The position numbers were made by a program, and so were the translations under genes. The notes under the pieces were generated by a model. It was not told the DNA's origin. It saw only the letters and a program-made list of their open reading frames with translations, and did no database searches. A stretch of DNA of 64,000 bases from Pieris napi (Eukaryota > Arthropoda > Insecta > Lepidoptera > Pieridae): assembly GCF_905475465.1 (NCBI RefSeq), contig NC_062250.1, positions 4,300,501-4,364,500 on the forward strand, written 5' to 3'. Shown here piece by piece: positions 12,501 through 23,326 of this stretch (position 1 is the stretch's first letter; each line of letters begins with the position of its first letter).

Positions 12501-15500
12501 AAATGGTCACTACACACTCCGATAGCTGTGATGAAGAAATGTGTATCCATAGCATCTGATGGCTCTAAACATTCTCTATTTTCTAAATCAGTCAATATAG
12601 ATGTCAATATGTCTATGCGCTGTCCACCTGCAAGAAGGATTTATTAATTTATTTAAGGTTTCATCGTAATAATCCACAGATTTTAAAATAATAATATAGC
12701 CAAAGTTATACGAAGAACATCATATACTCAAGAAAGGAAAAAAAAAACATCATATACTGACAAAGACAGTGTACTAATAATTTGTGGCAATGTGTGTGTG
12801 TGCGTTTTTATTTGATCTTATAAATCAATCGGAATTGATATTTTTCTTCGAAAATACGTAAATAATTCACAAGAAATTAATTCTAATAGTTTACTTAGAA
12901 GCGAAAATTTTATTTTGAAAAAGAAAGTTTTAAACATCAAACAATTATTGTAAATTTCTTTATAATATAAATAATATTCTAGGTCCGTACATATGAAATT
13001 GGCGTTTTGCATTGGAGGAACAAAAAGTTTTTTTTGTTTAAATAGAATATTTTCAATTGATAGTAAAGCAAAGTAAGTACCATTTCTATCTATGCCCTTT
13101 TTCCATTTTATAGGTAGTTCTATGATCCCTTTACTAAAAAACCATGCGGGCGGGAATCAATAAAAACCATGCGGGCGGGAATCAATAAAATCCTTAAAGG
13201 CGGTTTCGACTTCGCCGTGCCTGACACACACGATCGTGTTTGGGGTCTATACAGTTAAGTTTGTACTGTATGCATTAACTTCCGTGATTTTGACAAATGA
13301 CAACTCGCATAGACAAGGATCACAGACAAAGCTCACATGTATACTGGTGACTACAGAAGTAGAAGTTAAGATGACCGGTTGACGCCACCACAGTTAACTT
13401 AACATTTAATTTAGTGTTATTTATTATAACTTACGTTCTTTGCAAAATAAACACAAGATGTAGTAATAGGCGGAGAGGCTCGGCTCAATGTTCAAAGCTT
13501 TGAATTCTGCCAAAACTTGTAATGCAAACGTTTGCAATATCTGTCCACCACCCCAAGCCGATATTGAACGAAGGCACGCCGTTAACGTGTCTGCGTTTGG
13601 TGAGATGCCCTGAAAAACTTAAGTGATATAGTATATGCAGAGCACAATCACGTCTTACTTGAAACGCTTTAACAAAGTTATTCCGACCGATAAAGATATA
13701 TGCAGCGGAATAGCATAGCAAAGATATAAACATAATAATAGCTCTATAACTCGAACCTCGTTATGTCGAAATCCTCAGTAAAAAAAATTGTCGTTCCCTT
13801 CCGCTGAACCATTAAATACGCGGTATCTCAAATTATTTAGACTTTGCAAGTCGAACAAAATGTTATTTCCCTACGAAGTATTGATGATACATTTATACTC
13901 TGTAACTCGACTTATGGAGTCCCCGTAAGATTTTTTGACAGATGAAAAATAAAAAGTACTGGAAAAAGTGTAGCACGCTGTTGACCCCACCTCTTTGGCA
14001 AGTAAAAAATATTATTAAAAACGATTCAACAACATCGTACATATATAATTATTACGCTTTTTCTCTTTCAAAAGCTTTTCAACTGAAACCACTTTCTTAA
14101 AAACATAATATTCAACTAACGATTCAAAATTGTAAAAATTCACTAACATTCTTAAGCATCTTTTTGATATGTTCTATGCTAAAACGGGATTTCTTCTTGT
14201 ACAACAGTAGTTTAATTATAAAATGTAAGTGTTATGTAGAAATTATTATGTCAAATGGAAGAGACAAGCTGCACACGACATAGGGAATGCTAGTGTGGGG
14301 GCTAGTGCACTTTCTCTTTTAACTAAACATTCCTTTTTTCTGCTTTTTCTTTCTTTCTTTTTAAATGATTTAAAATAATTAAATTATTATTATCTGCTGA
14401 CTGTGACCGCACCACCTGTGCGATCACAGTCAGCATAAACTCAAACATTTGATTTATATATAGTAACTAGCGTGCGTACTTGTAAAATTATTTATTACTA
14501 CTGAGCGCACGATGTACCTGCAAATACTGACTGCGTATTAGCCATATACCAAAAAATAATACTCGGAATCGGTGAGGGAATATCATGAACTGAATCGATG
14601 CCCAGGTGCGAATGTCACCAGGCTACTTAATTCAACAAATTCACATCGGAGAAACTACATGTGGCTCATACTACAAGAATGTATTCACGCGACTATGGTC
14701 ACATGTGTTCGATCCAGCTCATTTCCTCTGCACTTTAGATGGCGCAGGCGCATAGTGAGTCTGAGACGGAAAGAATGGAAGTGTGAAGATAAAGCAAATT
14801 GCAGGCCAGAACATAAAATATTTCCTATTTTAAAAATAAAATAAATCAGTGGCGCTATAACCTTTTTAGGTCTGGCTCTCTGATTTCTAGTATCACTATC
14901 ATGATTATTTGTCCATCTAATAGGCAAGTAGGTGGTGATCAGCCTCCTTTGCCTGACACACACCGTCGACTTTTTGGGTCTAAGGACAGCGGGTTTCCTC
15001 ACGATGTTTTCCTTCACCGGTCAAGCCAGTTTTAAATAAAAGAAATTTTAAAGCAAAGGTTGTATATTTAATCTTACCTGTTCATTCATTTCAACTAGAA
15101 GTCCCTTTAACGCGTCAATACGCAAGGCCGTGCCTTCTTTAAGAAAACCGACACAGCTGAGGAGGGAATTATAAACTCCGGTAGACAAGGGAACACCTTT
15201 TTCTATCGCCTCTTGAGCGAAAGCATGCGCACGCTCAGCCTAAAATAAAAATCAAATTACTTAGGGCTTGAGACAAACTCACTCTTCGACAAACGTTACC
15301 CACTAATGCTAAACGATCTTTAAGCCAGTGTAGGTATAATCCACATACTGTTACTTTATTTTTGCTTTTTTTTAATATCTCACATATTAAAATTAGAAGA
15401 ATCAGATACTTATGAATATATGTTACTAGCTGATCCGGCAAACGTCGTTTTGCCCTGTATAATATCATTTATAATAAAAAAATAGGGGTTGATCGTAGAG

Positions 15501-18500
15501 GCGTGAAAGTTATGTATGTATTTTTTAATGCTGTATCATAAAAACAGAAAAAAATTTAAAATATCTAATAGGGGTGGACTACCGAGGGGTTCATGTAACA
15601 TTTAGGGGGATGAAAAATAGATGTTGTCCGATTCTCAGACATACCCAATACGCACACAAAATTTCATGAGAATCGGTCGAGCCGTTTCGGAGGAGTTTAA
15701 CTACAAACACCGCGACACGAGAATTTTATATATTAGATAGAAATAATATTTTTTGAAAATAACATGAGTACTTAGGAAGGCGCAGTGCTAACCAGATCCA
15801 TACAACTTTCTCAGAATCCAGTAACCCCTCAATATCGCAGGACTACCGAGGGTACTTTTTGTATCGAAGAGATCGCATGGTTCCATAAAGCATCCGCGAA
15901 TGTACAATGTAAATACAATGCAAATTTGTAGGAATATAACAAGGCAAAAGAGAATAATAATATTAAATAATTAACACTGCAAGGTTGCTAAAACCAAGCG
16001 AAAGAAAGACCTCTATGGTACTGAAAATATCTACCGATTCATTTTTCATCACAGTATTATTTTCAACTAAAAAAGCAAAATTTACGTATGCCTGAAGTTC
16101 GCGTGACACGGACGTAACAGTATTTCGCGGAACTAAAATAAAGTAAACGTCAAATGCTTTTCATTTAAATAACTCGTAAAATATACAATAATTAAAAAAA
16201 ATGACTAGTAACAGCTCCCGGTCTCAAACTAACGTGCTGTAATTTAATATTTTTTTAGTTCTATAATACTCGCCTATACCTAAAAACGGAATACGCAAAA
16301 GTTAGAGATTACCTGGTGGCTTTTTGTATCAATGAATTTATATAGTATTGTGTTTTTAATAGTCAACCATTTAAATGATGGTGAAGGATCAATATATATT
16401 TATTGTTTTTAATTCAAGTGTGATTTTGGTTAGTGCCCGCTCCTAAACAATGAGAACAAACGTGAGACAGGTTACGAGAAAATCTGATAGAAAACTCCGT
16501 AAATCTATTCAAGGCTTTATTTTAAATTACTAAGGAATTTAATTGCACTAAAATAGGAAAATTACGCAAAAAGAAAACTGTCACTAATCACTTCACTTAA
16601 CACACTCACAGTACTTAATCACTTGTCTTCACTATTTAAACGTATTTAACTTGTAGAAAAATCGAGAAACATTTCATTCAAACCGTCGTAACTATATGTA
16701 TATACAAAAAAATTTAAATCATAATAAAATAGGTTTATATTTAACGCTTTACGTATCTACGCGTAAAAACATAAATAAATATTAAAATTATTTTTTTATA
16801 GTAAATAAATTTACTCATAGTACCGCACTTTTATATCACTCCACAATCCTTAAAAACAATTGATAAAAAAAATAACATACTCGAAACCACTAAACACTTT
16901 AATTCAACGAGAAAACAATGGGTATCAAAATTATATTAGTTTTAAAATCATTTAGGTCGACTTAAGGTCCTTTAAGAAAAGAGCGTACCAAATTTTCAAA
17001 GGCCGGCATTCGCGAGCCCTCTGGCTTAGAGTGACTATAGGCACCAGACTATGGCATCCTGCCCGTTAGCCCCCAGTAACTCACTTTTCGAACTCTCACA
17101 GCGGTTTTCACAGCGGCGGTCGCGCTCAAATCAGTCGTAAAGCAGTCATTTTACGATTTGGCATTCTTATAAACAATAAACTACAAGCTCCCTCCTTTTG
17201 CGAAAAGTGAGTTACAGAATCGCAAGGCTGGTTTAAGAAAAAATACCCGGTATATTTTGGATGTGTATTTGATTATTTGGTACAAATCTTTATTGGATAT
17301 CATAAATACCACTCCTATATTATATGAAAAAAAAACACAAATGAAGTAAAATAATAAAATATATGAAAAAAAATTACCTGATAATATTTTGCCATTCCTT
17401 GAATAAGAGTGCAATAAGCTTCAGGTGTTTTCGGATCCATTGAAGCAAAGATCTTATCGGCAAGCCCACCTAACCTTAAGAAAAAGTACAAATTACAACT
17501 GGAGGAAGGGGAAATAACAACAAAACTGAAGAAACTTTTTATTGTCTTAAGAATTATTTGATGAAACGAATATCAGTTATTCGGCCAAACTTGTAGCTGG
17601 ATAACAACAAATATCGTGGCCGGATAGCCACAAGCAACGCGGCCGGATAGCCACAAGCACCGCGGCCGGATAGCCACAAATTCCGCCGCCGGATAGTCAC
17701 AAATACCATTGCCAAATAATAGTTCGTTGTTGGTAAGAGCCAATAAAAAAACAATTGCATGTGCGACGATTTTTAAGTAAAGCTACAAAACATTACAAAA
17801 ATATAACAGGAAGCGACTCCTATGGTAGCCACCATGTAATAGTAAAATTAAATAAAATATGTATTAAAAAAATAACAACTATACCAAATTTTAATTTACT
17901 GCTAGTTCTTAAATCAAGAACGCTTATCATGAACGAGAAGAAACTGGCGATAAATATTTTGATCGCAATTTTTTTAAGTGCAGAAAGTACATTTATATGA
18001 GTGTCCATGGGCTGCAAAAGCCTTTTAGGCCTGACCTGTAACCTCGTTTCATATAAAAAAATATGCCATATTTTGTTCTGAACAATATTAAAAATAATAT
18101 ACTAATATCTGTCTGTCTAGCCAAATGTCTAGCCAAACACCAATCTCATATATAATAATTATTGTATACTAACTTCCATGTGGCAGCTTGTCGTTCCCTT
18201 GTTGCCGCAGCAAACCACCTTTCCTCCAACCATTCAGCCCCAATAGGTTCTTTTTCATTATAAAAACATAATAATTGAAGCAGAGACATTTTCAATTCAT
18301 CATTAACTCCCTCTGATGCTCCTAAGAGTTGGTACACTTTTATAGCATCTTCTATAAGGGCATTGTTTATTGTGTATAAAAGATCTTCTTCAGTGACCTG
18401 TCCATGAAATTTAAGTAAATTATAAAAAATGTCCACAAGTTACAAAGGATATGTTTTTAAAGTAAAATTCTACCTTGCTTTCATCATTATAAATTGGTCT

Positions 18501-19857
18501 TGGAGTAAATGCATCAATATGTGGGTCGGCATTGAAATATGGAGTCTTCATTTTCATTGGGGGATCCCATTCTCGAGTAGTAAATAAATGGGCTTGTTCA
18601 TCCCTTATCCAGGTGGCAGCCTTACGTCCTGCCTCAGCAGATAGTGCATATGCTCGCTTTCGATAATTGGATTGAGGTATAAGGAAAGGGTCATCATGGT
18701 ACCTAAAAGTTTTAATTAATTTTTTTTATATTATCTTCTTTAAATATTGATACAATTTGTTTTTATTATTTTAATGTTTAGAGTATTTAAATTTTTGTGT
18801 AACAAGGAACAAAGAATGGGCAGGATATTTTTTTTTAAAGCGACTTTTTTTTTTAAATTTAATCATGCGCCTTATTCCCAAGGCTATTTAAAGCTAGCAT
18901 TTAATAAAAATTTTGAATTACTTTGCTACTCTTTTGAAAACTATTAATAACAGACAAGAATTAAATCCAGACCAAGAAATAGTCTTAGCGCCAATTGTAT
19001 TTCGTATAATATGGATTCTTTAAAATTACAGTACTATTAAAAGTACAAAAAGTAGTTAGGATAGCTTAAGTCACTTATTGTATAGAAGATGTAAAATTAA
19101 TTCACAAATGTAAAAGCACTTTTAGGCTTTGGGATTTGGGACACAAAGGGCCCTTGTTATTTTATTTTAATTATTTAATAAAGATTCTTTAGTATGAATT
19201 AATAGATGTTTCAATAGCGTAGTTGAATAATATAAATATAGAGTCAACAAGTGGATGAGACTATGGGGATAGACATTTCCCAAATATTTTCAATTAGGTT
19301 TTAAAAGCATTGATTTCCTTTTTATGATACATATAATAAGAATTTTAGAAAATACTCATCAAACGGTTAAGGTAGGAAGACATACTTGGACCACACCCAG
19401 TTAGGTAACAAAGGATGGATGAAGAAACAGGTACAAATATTTTAAAATTTTGTATTTTATCGTCACCACTTCAATTTTAAAGCTAATGATACAAAACAGT
19501 AAAATAAAGAAAATTAAAAAGGAAATTTAAACAAAAATCTTACTTGTAATGAGGAGCTGTTGGATCGACACCGACCGTAGCAGCCAACGCCTGCAGTATG
19601 TCGGTAGGAGACCGGGATATGCGCAGTGGCGGTGAAATGCCGTCTATTGATTTTCCACCCACAGGTAGCTTGTGGCCCTCCAATGACGATAAAGCTCGAC
19701 AGACATGTGCCAGTCTCGCCCACTGTCTGTTATAAAAAGATGTATATACCCAAAAATCAATAATCTGAACAACTCATCAATCTGTATACCAAATATTTAC
19801 GCGGATTCCCATTAAAATAAAACTTACATACCTTTGAATTGGAATGGTTGAATACAT
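3543..19857 (-). CDS. PTCD3 (mRpS39): Small ribosomal subunit protein mS39, mitochondrial (PTCD3), 708 aa, 15 exons
   Basis: Minus-strand exons: 19832-19857, 19544-19726, 18474-18702, 18174-18397, 17378-17474, 15078-15239, 13435-13609, 12497-12627, 11594-11712, 10719-10803, 10063-10204, 9679-9781, 8663-8861, 4201-4382, 3543-3612. All introns are GT-AG and every phase matches, giving 2127 nt. Recognised by the N-terminal block ILQALAATVGVDPTAPHY then YHDDPFLIP, the PPR repeats around residues 230-370, and the acidic Ser tail SSSSESDSDSSDSD, all of which resemble vertebrate PTCD3 (about 690 aa). The Arg-containing N-terminus (MYSTIPIQRQWARL) suits a mitochondrial targeting peptide. The family is an RNA-binding PPR protein of the mitoribosome small subunit, needed for mitochondrial translation. 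The exon 12 donor at 9679 overlaps a TAA: without splicing the protein would stop at about residue 559. The tail homology argues for splicing. Confidence 0.9.
3613..4200. repeat. mS39 intron 14 with fragments of dispersed repeats
   Basis: From about 3757 the sequence shares CCGGATTGAAGTTATGTATT with the MITE at 35861-36200, followed by GACGTTTCGCGTGCTTTACA-type repeat sequence. 3880-4130 contains text common in insect non-autonomous elements (ACTGGACCGATTTTGATGAA). The ORFs here (3797-4054 minus, 3879-4124 plus) overlap one another and lie in repeat, so they are not called as genes. Confidence 0.5.
4448..4765. repeat. Foldback/MITE-like element, copy 1 (palindromic-core family)
   Basis: The left end TATGTACACGCGTTAGAAAT then TATACTTCTTTGGCG is inverted at the right end as CGCCAAAATAAGTATAACTTC. 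Further copies lie at 11788, 22660, 54216 (best) and 63905. There is no coding capacity. It lies in mS39 intron 13. Confidence 0.6.
4965..7470. repeat. 158-bp tandem (satellite-like) array in mS39 intron 13
   Basis: The word GCATGCTCGG recurs at 5133 (as ACATGCTCGG), 5291, 5449, 5607, 5765, 5923, 6081, 6239, 6397 and 6551. The spacing is exactly 158 bp except for the last step (154). A diverged unit precedes it near 4970. After a 400-bp gap, decayed units follow at 6991, 7097, 7255 and 7406. The central units differ by only a few bases, so they have been homogenised recently. Short ORFs at 5651-5845 and 6283-6477 are copies of the repeat, not genes. Confidence 0.92.
7508..8157. mobile_element. 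Defective mariner/Tc1-type element arranged as a head-to-head foldback
   Basis: The terminal inverted repeats begin CTGGGTGGCG and continue imperfectly inward for well over 100 bp; TA flanks both ends (7506-7507, 8158-8159). Both arms carry the start of the same transposase: from 7630 (+) MDRFTPQERGIIVSMFLRNN, and from the right end (-) the same opening, with MNRPKSGRPRTGRSAENIDA further in. The helix-turn-helix start and the GRPRTGR-type linker fit the mariner family. No catalytic domain remains and both frames are broken, so it cannot move itself. Confidence 0.8.
8158..8662. other. Intron sequence between the mariner-type element and mS39 exon 13
   Basis: Short overlapping ORFs on both strands (8268-8539) have no recognisable domain and no coding signature. 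No repeat family was recognised. Confidence 0.4.
9140..9573. mobile_element. 434-bp MITE, PIF/Harbinger-like (TAA target duplication)
   Basis: 32-bp near-perfect terminal inverted repeats begin ACAGCGCCGTTTAACTAGCG on the left and end CGCTAGTTAAACGGCGCTGT on the right. TAA immediately flanks both ends (9137-9139 and 9574-9576), the 3-bp duplication usual for PIF/Harbinger elements. No ORF. It lies in mS39 intron 12. Confidence 0.75.
10305..10425 (-). repeat. 5'-truncated LINE tail (family B)
   Basis: On the minus strand it carries the diverged GGCCGGCAACGC ... TTTGCCCTCCTATTATATAAC tail seen better at 46793-46940. It is in the mS39 intron between exons 10 and 11. Confidence 0.5.
10535..10620. 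repeat. LINE 3'-end fragment (GCCTGGAAGAAAT...GATAAGCCGCC type)
   Basis: The text TTGCCTGGAAGAAATAGCTT ... AGCGATAAGCCGCCCGTTGC recurs at 11485-11590 (+) and, inverted, at about 34320-34385 and 37985-38050. It is a dispersed retroelement tail without coding sequence. Confidence 0.5.
11485..11590. repeat. Second copy of the GCCTGGAAGAAAT-type tail
   Basis: TTGCCTAAAGAAATCGCTAT followed by TTAGGCCGCTCGTTGCCC matches 10535-10620. It ends right beside mS39 exon 9 (donor at 11593). Confidence 0.5.
11788..11882. repeat. Foldback element, left-end fragment (copy 2)
   Basis: TACTTATGTACACGCGTTAG and TTCTACGTTTGTAGAAAAAA match the left half of the copy at 54216. The right arm is absent. Confidence 0.5.
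12283..12440 (-). repeat. 5'-truncated LINE tail (family B)
   Basis: On the minus strand it encodes the family-B remnant (DLGSFKKRAY-type then GEPPARLPP-type, with lesions) and ends in an A-rich tail. The + strand ORF 12241-12471 is its shadow. Confidence 0.6.
13139..13190. repeat. Two-copy 25-bp tandem repeat (ACCATGCGGGCGGGAATCAA)
   Basis: The GC-rich block CCATGCGGGCGGGAATCAAT occurs twice head-to-tail in an AT-rich intron of mS39. Confidence 0.6.
13740..13960. repeat. Possible pogo/Tigger-like remnant
   Basis: CTCTATAACTCGAACCTCGT at the left and CTCTGTAACTCGACTTATGG at the right resemble each other and the ends of pogo-type elements. They are direct rather than cleanly inverted, so the assignment is weak. 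Confidence 0.2.
14395..14435. repeat. 41-bp near-perfect palindrome
   Basis: TGCTGACTGTGACCGCAC pairs with GTGCGATCACAGTCAGCA (one mismatch) around a short CACCTG-containing centre. It sits in the intron between mS39 exons 6 and 7 and is GC-rich against an AT-rich background. Confidence 0.75.
14844..15020 (-). repeat. Family-A SINE, head missing
   Basis: Tail and body (ATCAGTGGCGCTATAACC ... CCGTCGACTTTTTGGGTCTA ... GATGTTTTCCTTCACC) match the other family-A copies; the tRNA-like head is absent. It lies just downstream (in + coordinates, left) of mS39 exon 6. Confidence 0.7.
15422..15742 (+). mobile_element. Helitron-like non-autonomous element (CTAGCTGA-CCGGC family)
   Basis: It begins TTACTAGCTGATCCGGCAAA and ends GAGAATTTTATATATTAGAT, with the block GAGAATCGGTCGAGCCGTTT between. 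Related copies: 25937-26351 (inverted), 36266-36611, 39398-39795, and ends near 31950 and 59730. The family is common in Lepidoptera; I infer Helitron-like from the general look and cannot see a rolling-circle terminator hairpin. Confidence 0.5.
16955..17075 (+). repeat. 5'-truncated LINE tail (family B)
   Basis: TCGACTTAAGGTCCTTTAAG and AAGAGCGTACCAA then AAGGCCGGCATTCGCGAGCC match the family. The end is eroded. Confidence 0.6.
17595..17709. repeat. 23-bp minisatellite, five units, in mS39 intron 4
   Basis: Units start at 17595, 17618, 17641, 17664 and 17687 and share the core GGCCGGATAGCCACAA. They are GC-rich against AT-rich flanks, and the outer units are the most diverged. Confidence 0.85.
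18703..19543. other. mS39 intron 2, nothing recognisable
   Basis: AT-rich. The ORF 18747-18947 is a chance frame with a homopolymer-rich translation. No repeat family could be named. Confidence 0.4.
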
Positions 19858-20465
19858 AGCGGTTCGAGTTTATTAGCACTAAGATAAAGAGATAAACTTA
19901 TTTAAATAATCTATGAGATTGCTTCGCTACATATATTTACCACAAAATATATTTTTTTAACTAAATAAGTGTATTATATATACGGCTTAATCAACATAAC
20001 CCAAAAATCTATGTTTTGGATTATGGTAATTGGAAACAGATGTCTTTGACACATCAAAATTGACGGTGACAATGACAACAGAAACTGACAAATATGAAAT
20101 ACCGTTTGACTTGATAGTTTTTAATTGTCAGTGTCAGCTTAAATCAAGTAGCTATAGATATTATATTCAATGGATGTATCCAATATAATATAAATATGTT
20201 ATCTTAACTAACAGAAAAACCGCAAAAGAATATCATTATGTTCTTTTATTGCCGAAAAATGTCGTTAGTCGAGGTAAAACGTCATCGCTGTGGTTGTAGC
20301 CGTATAATGTAGATGTCGCTACAAAATTTAAAATGGACAAATTTAAGTCGATTAAGCACATAACATTTGGCGCGGACTTTTGCTTAGGTCATAATATGAC
20401 ACGTCCCGTGTTTGCTTTTTGCAAGTATTAAATAATATTAGAAGTACACCCGATAAAGTATTTTC
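19858..20465. promoter_or_regulatory. Upstream region of mS39, ending at the P-element insertion
   Basis: This should contain the mS39 promoter (minus strand) and probably its 5' UTR. No TATA box stands out, as usual for housekeeping genes. The P-type element is inserted 608 bp upstream of the mS39 start codon. Confidence 0.4.
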
Positions 20466-22599
20466 CATAGACTTAGTATATACTGGCGTATAGACGAACT
20501 GGCAGCTCGATAAAGCGTGACCAATTTTGATTTGTCAGTGTGTGCATTAGCTAGTGATGTACCTTTTACTTTGGAGGACTATCGATAACTTATTGAAGTT
20601 AGATGTTCGACCCTTGGAGAAAGTTGTTCCATAGACTGTTTTTGTCCAGATTATAATTATGACATTATGTAAAAAAAAAATGCATTAATAAAAAAGCAAC
20701 TTTTTTCATTGCTTCTTAATTTATTGACCTTTAAACAGAACAATCTTATTAAACTGGTTCCTTACAGTTTCCTTTCCTAAATTATTAAGTTTACATTCAT
20801 ACTTAAGTCGAATGTCAAAGTAAATTTCTATAACGTATTTCATTATTAAATACCTATGACCACTTAAAATATCTTGGTCCAAATTGTGGTTTTCCAAACT
20901 CGAAAATAAGCCGGAATTATCTTCTAATATAAGAAGTACCGCTTTGCAAATTGTAGATTTCCCAATAGCTTGAGTGATTTTTTTATTTTCACGAATAAAT
21001 TTTTCTATTTTTAGACAAAGTTGTATCACATCTTTTGAAGGGTATGTTAAAAAGCCTTGATCAGCCTTAGATGAAAAGTCTCTTTTGTCTATGAAGGATT
21101 CTTGGCTACTACATTGACGGGAGGACTGTAACGCATTGCAGCACTCTTCGCAAGAAATTTTTATTTTAATTTTTTTTACGACAAACCCTGCTATATACTC
21201 TACGACATTTTTTATAGTTTTTGATAGTGTGTCTTCATTGTGAGGTATATATAAGTCATCAAAATCATTTTCTTTTTCGGCTTGAATGAATTTCATGTAG
21301 AACGTCTTTCAGGGTGACTATTTTTAGAGCCTGTCTTTTATTTTTTGCTGCTAATCTACGTATTTTTTTTTTGTTTTTCTTGTAGCTTTTGTTTCAGTTT
21401 GTCGTTTTTGCTAATAAGCTTTTTTGTTCTTGGTGTGAGCTGAACACTTTTTTCTGGAGTTTGTGATATCGAAGGTAGAGCTATGTCCCGATTGATATAC
21501 GATGACGGGATTCTCTCTTTTATATGTCCCTGAAAATGTGAAGAAAAAAATACATAATTATTTAATAAAAAAATAAACTTCATAAAATTAGAATAAAAAG
21601 GTATTGGATGAAAATCTGGTATTTTTTACAATTATTTTAAAATGAACCAGGCGATCAACGCCAACAAACCGGCAACGCGTTTGGCGCAATAGGCCCTAAA
21701 ATTTCACCAATTCTAGCGTATATCAATGTTTTTATAGGTGTTAATATAATAATAAATAGGTTTAAAATAGCAATATGCTTACTGGTACAAATAAAGTTGG
21801 AATGGCTCCTTTAACTAAAACTGTATTTATTCGTCTTTTTCTTTTATATTCGTCCGGGAAATGTTTGCTGCAAATGGTAGAGTTTTTCTTTGGATTCCAA
21901 CCAACGCGCCCAATTAATCTCAACCATTTTCCTCTTAGTATAGTATCTAGAGGGAATCTGTTGGACAAATAATACAAAATTGGGCAAAATGGTTCAGATA
22001 CGAGACGGTAAACGTAAGCAAGCATTTATTGTCATAGGTAACATTCAAGATAAAATATCGATAATTCTATCGATTAATTTGAGTCAATCCCTAGGGATTA
22101 CGCTAGCGTACATGTAAAATTAATTGATGAAATATTTATCCACTAAAATCATGTAAATTATCAACAAATGGACTTCCACATATACAAAATATGAAAGTAA
22201 ACAAAAGCATTGGCATTATTTTATATTTTATATAGGATAAAAGACAAATTTTAACCAAAAATAAACGCGTCATGCCAGTGATGACGATTTGGGTATTTAC
22301 CTGTGAAATGTGCAATTTTCAGGATTATTTCTATTATTAACACCAGAATCACTCACAGAACATGTAACCATTGTTGAATACAATTAGATTTACTGAAAAT
22401 AAACCACGATGTACGCAAAAAATCCAAAATACTAAGGGGTTGTTTCTCCGCGTGCCGACTTGTGATGACCTGTCATTCAAAACCAGTCACAGTTTCATTG
22501 GATTCGCTATCCTTTTCTATCTTGCCAAATTTCAGTAAGGGATTTTCTTCTCCCTCGCTCGCTTTGTTGGTCTATACGCCAGTATATACTAAGTCTATG
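20466..22599 (-). mobile_element. P-type (THAP) DNA transposon, internally deleted, 2134 bp
   Basis: The ends are perfect 30-bp inverted repeats (20466-20495 starting CATAGACTTAGTATATACTG; 22570-22599). They are flanked by the identical 8-bp duplication GTATTTTC (20458-20465 and 22600-22607). P elements are known for about 31-bp terminal repeats and 8-bp duplications, so structure and coding content agree. The interior carries a broken minus-strand transposase gene described separately. Perfect ends and an intact duplication imply that insertion is not very old, although the gene is damaged. Confidence 0.9.
20721..22371 (-). pseudogene. P-element-type transposase remnant: THAP domain and C-terminus, catalytic middle missing
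   Basis: Exon 1 (22301-22371) and exon 2 (21783-21957) join in phase and give a THAP DNA-binding domain (HRFPLDTILRGKWLRLIG, ICSKHF, KGAIPTLF). The first zinc-ligand pair is damaged: after C4 the expected second Cys is Ser (CSVSDS). Exon 3 (from 21529 leftwards) gives a basic coiled coil (KKLISKNDKLKQKLQ), then goes out of frame at an A-run near 21360 and resumes as LKDVLHEIHS. Near 21300 it abuts, in another frame, the C-terminal part (20721-21296: EYIAGFVVKK, SGHRYLIMKYVIEIYFDIRL, IVLFKGQ). The roughly 400-residue GTP-binding/RNase H-like centre is absent, as in repressor-type deletion derivatives of Drosophila P. Host effect unknown. Confidence 0.8.
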
Positions 22600-22661
22600 G
22601 TATTTTCTATTCCGAGAGATGTACGTATAAAAACTATGTAAAATTTGTAATAAATACTTAT

Positions 22662-23012
22662 GTACGCGCGTAAGAAGTTATACTTCTGTGGCATTATTAA
22701 AAATAGTTTTTGATTGCATGCAAATAATTAATTACAATTAAATAATCAAAGACTGGATAAGGAGTCATTATAGTCAATAAAGTTCAGTTTACATTTGAAA
22801 AATTAAATAAATAAATATTTATTATTATTCTCTTACAATAAGTGTAACATAAATTCTATTATTATTCGAATGTTGTTTTTAAATTATGTCCAATGCCGTA
22901 GCATCTTCCGTGGGCAACATCATTCTGTTAATTTCGTGCGCGCGCATCGTAAAATTTCACTCTCATCAATTTTTCATAACGTGCCTAAAGAAGTATAACT
23001 TCAAAAATTCGT
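22662..23012. repeat. Foldback element (copy 3), just outside the P element
   Basis: The left end TACTTATGTACGCGCGTAAG-AAGTTATACTTCT and the right end CTAAAGAAGTATAACTTCAA form the inverted pair. The internal text GTGCGCGCGCATCGTAAAAT is shared with copies at 4448 and 54216. Confidence 0.6.
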
Positions 23013-23326
23013 CGGAAAATTTGAAATTATTATCACCAACCTAATCTGCCTAATAAGGGGTTTCCTATCACCAGGGTTTTAGTCAGATTAACTGATTCAC
23101 TGGTATCATGTTAAGATCCGTAGTTATTAAGTCTATATTAAAGTGATACATTTACATTATTCAGTGTAATAAAATAAATAAATTAAAACATTCAGTAAAA
23201 TCTGATAAGTCGTATACCTCATCTCGGCCTTGGTCTCGTTTATTTGACGCATCTTTGAGTAAACAAAAGTAAACGCAGGAAACGGACAATAAAACGTTAA
23301 CAATGTAGATGTCACAATATTTATTG

